From assembly GCA_015661715.1 (NCBI GenBank), contig DQVN01000021.1:1-16398 (forward strand): a stretch of DNA of 16,398 bases, written 5' to 3'. The position numbers were made by a program, and so were the translations under genes. Of the stretch, positions 15,248-16,398 are shown piece after piece (positions within the stretch are counted from its first letter, which is position 1; every line of letters begins with the position of its first letter). The notes beneath the pieces were generated by a model. That model did no database searches. It had not been told where the DNA came from and was given only the letters and a program-made list of their open reading frames with translations. This DNA comes from Sulfurivirga caldicuralii. Lineage in GTDB: Bacteria > Pseudomonadota > Gammaproteobacteria > Thiomicrospirales > Thiomicrospiraceae.

Positions 15248-15676
15248 TTAAGCGACCTCCACCACTTCTACCTTAAACTCCAGCGTCTTGCCTGCAAGGG
15301 GATGATTACCATCCAGATAGACCTTGTCATCGGTGATTTCGACAATACGGAACTGCACCTTATTGCCGTCGGGGTCGGTGGTTTCCACCACTTCCCCTTC
15401 GCGCAGCACCACCGAGTCGTCAAAATTCTCCGGCCCGGCATAAACCACCATCTCTGGACGATGTTCACCATAGGCCTTCTCCGGCGGCACGGTTATCCTT
15501 CCGACAAAGCCCGGTTCCTCACCATCCAGATATTCTTCCAGCCCTTCGATGATTTGCCCCTCACCATGGACATAATCCAACGGCTCACCACCAAACGTGG
15601 ACTCAATCAACTTCCCCTGCTCATCACGCAGTTCATAGTGAAACTTCACATAACTGCCTTTACGAATCTTTGCCAT
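15248..15676 (-). CDS. SlyD-like FKBP-type peptidyl-prolyl isomerase
   Basis: Cytoplasmic prolyl isomerase/chaperone of the FKBP family, 142 residues, with no signal peptide. The FKBP fold flanks a chaperone insert-in-flap domain. The first FKBP part (1-70) has YELRDEQGKLIEST and HGEGQIIEGLEEYLDG, then VPPEKAYGEH. The insert spans about 71-117. The last strand is LDGNHPLAGKTLEFKVEVVE (121-140), the SlyD-type ending. The His/Cys-rich metal-binding tail of E. coli SlyD is absent, so nickel binding by a tail is not expected. The ATG has AAGGAAAG just upstream. Divergent from dnaQ across 44 bp and followed by hrpA after 5 bp. The SlyD-like subgroup is likely; the exact symbol is uncertain. Confidence 0.92.
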   Translation of the reverse strand: MAKIRKGSYVKFHYELRDEQGKLIESTFGGEPLDYVHGEGQIIEGLEEYLDGEEPGFVGRITVPPEKAYGEHRPEMVVYAGPENFDDSVVLREGEVVETTDPDGNKVQFRIVEITDDKVYLDGNHPLAGKTLEFKVEVVEVA

Positions 15677-15686
15677 ATTCTTTCCT

Positions 15687-15692
15687 TATAAT
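15687..15692 (+). promoter_or_regulatory. -10 element for dnaQ
   Basis: TATAAT on the plus strand, 28 bases before the dnaQ ATG. A CAGGAG ribosome-binding site (15704-15709) lies downstream of it, 11 bases from the ATG. No clear -35 is seen; that position would fall in the start of the FKBP gene. Confidence 0.4.
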
Positions 15693-15710
15693 GTAGGCTC
15701 AAACAGGAGC

Positions 15711-15716
15711 ATTATA
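15711..15716 (-). promoter_or_regulatory. -10 element for the FKBP-hrpA unit
   Basis: TATAAT on the minus strand (GGGGTATAATG), 34 bases before the FKBP ATG and only 4 bp from the dnaQ start codon. No convincing -35 at normal spacing; a TTGACG lies too close (7 bp). Confidence 0.4.
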
Positions 15717-15720
15717 CCCC

Positions 15721-16398
15721 ATGCGTCAAATCGTCCTGGATACGGAAACCACCGGCATGAACAAAGGCCAGAGCGACTTCTGGCGCGGCCACCGCATTAT
15801 CGAAATCGGTGCCGTGGAGTTGATCAACCGTCGCTTCACCGGTCATCACTTCCACGAATACCTCAACCCGGAACGGACAGTGGATGAGGAAGCCTTGCAA
15901 GTGCATGGCATCAGCAATGCCCAACTGGCGGACAAACCCACCTTTGCCGATGTGGTGGCACGCTTTATGGACTATGTCTCCGGCGCCGAGCTGATTATTC
16001 ACAACGCCGAGTTTGATGTCAGCTTTATCAACTACGAGCTTTCCCTATTGGGCGAAGCCAACCGCTGGGGACGCCTGGAAGATCACTGCACCATTACCGA
16101 TACCCTCAAGATGGCGCGGGAACGCTATCCCGGACAACGGGCCAGCCTGGATGCCCTGTGCCGTCGTTTGGGAATCGACAACAGCAAACGCACCCTACAC
16201 GGCGCGTTGCTGGACGCGGAAATTCTCGCCGATGTCTATCTGGCCATGACCGGCGGGCAAGATGCACTGCAGCTGGACGATGCTGCGTATGGGGCGGGGG
16301 AGTCTGCCCAGCAGACCTTGAGCATTTCTATTCCTGTACGCCGTGCTTCAGAAGAAGAGTTGGCCGCCCACCGCGCCTATCTGGACTTTCTGCGGGAA
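15721..16398 (+). CDS. dnaQ: DNA polymerase III epsilon subunit, proofreading exonuclease (3' end cut off)
   Basis: 3'-5' proofreading exonuclease of the replicative polymerase. 226 residues are visible and the frame is still open at the window edge; E. coli epsilon has 243, so only the last few residues should be missing. Exo I is VLDTETTG (D7, E9). Exo II is HNAEFDVSFINYE (D99). Exo III is HGALLDAEILADVY (H160, D165). These match E. coli D12, E14, D103, H162 and D167. After MTGGQ the sequence QDALQL (180-185) sits where E. coli has its clamp-binding QTSMAF and fits a Q-x-x-L-type clamp motif. The Cys/Trp-containing C-terminal end that binds the alpha subunit would lie beyond the edge. The ATG has CAGGAG upstream. 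rnhA, a frequent dnaQ neighbour, is not on the left side here. Confidence 0.95.
   Translation, partial: MRQIVLDTETTGMNKGQSDFWRGHRIIEIGAVELINRRFTGHHFHEYLNPERTVDEEALQVHGISNAQLADKPTFADVVARFMDYVSGAELIIHNAEFDVSFINYELSLLGEANRWGRLEDHCTITDTLKMARERYPGQRASLDALCRRLGIDNSKRTLHGALLDAEILADVYLAMTGGQDALQLDDAAYGAGESAQQTLSISIPVRRASEEELAAHRAYLDFLRE

Noticed and set aside
14178..15251. Long plus-strand open frame (357 codons) opposite hrpA
   Set aside because: It is antisense to the conserved helicase core and has no recognisable domain. Its His/Arg/Gln-rich composition is what a GC-rich gene gives in a mirror frame.
16013..16249. Plus-strand frame of 78 codons near the right edge
   Set aside because: It is an out-of-frame reading of dnaQ, whose exonuclease motifs run through this stretch in another frame that stays open to the window end.

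Overview
The window reads as chromosomal housekeeping sequence from a Gram-negative proteobacterium, most likely a gammaproteobacterium. The evidence is a KDO/lipid A gene set (kdsB, lpxK), a full-length HrpA helicase, a SlyD-type FKBP, a separate DnaQ proofreading subunit and a type IV prepilin peptidase with the proteobacterial four-cysteine motif. Genus cannot be read from the sequence. I see no rRNA, tRNA, CRISPR array, insertion sequence or phage gene, and coding density is very high: the longest gap between genes is about 146 bp.

Layout. (1) 1-2078, plus strand: the 3' part of pilD, then a FliK-like protein starting on the base after the pilD stop, then a small stand-alone homologue of the FlhB C-terminal domain whose start overlaps the FliK-like stop. 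(2) 2008-6436, minus strand: a compact operon read leftwards, comEC, lpxK, a Trm112/YcaR-family protein, kdsB and a 66-residue membrane protein. All junctions overlap by 3 to 11 bp, and the last gene runs 71 bp into the FlhB-like gene from the other side. (3) 6448-6960, plus strand: a DUF2062 membrane protein, divergent from comEC with only 11 bp between the start codons. (4) 6945-11234, minus strand: a Lon-family protease with an altered ATPase core, an ammonium transporter and a lipoprotein cytochrome c, with terminator-like hairpins after the latter two. (5) 11289-15676, minus strand: hrpA and, 5 bp upstream, a SlyD-like FKBP isomerase. (6) 15721 to the right edge, plus strand: dnaQ, cut by the window end, divergent from the FKBP gene across a 44-bp promoter region.

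How the genes fit together. The comEC-kdsB block joins DNA uptake with lipid A 4'-kinase and CMP-KDO synthesis, as in other gammaproteobacteria but without msbA. PilD processes type IV pilins, which also feed DNA uptake. The FliK/FlhB-C pair belongs to export-switch biology of flagellar or type III systems, although no other such gene is present here.

The observations most worth a second look are: a terminator-shaped hairpin inside the first codons of hrpA; the FliK/FlhB-C pair with no autocleavage motif in the FlhB-like partner; the Lon-like protease whose Ser-Lys dyad is intact while its nucleotide-binding motifs look eroded; and the convergent overlap at 2008-2078. I did not find a clearly new multigene system.
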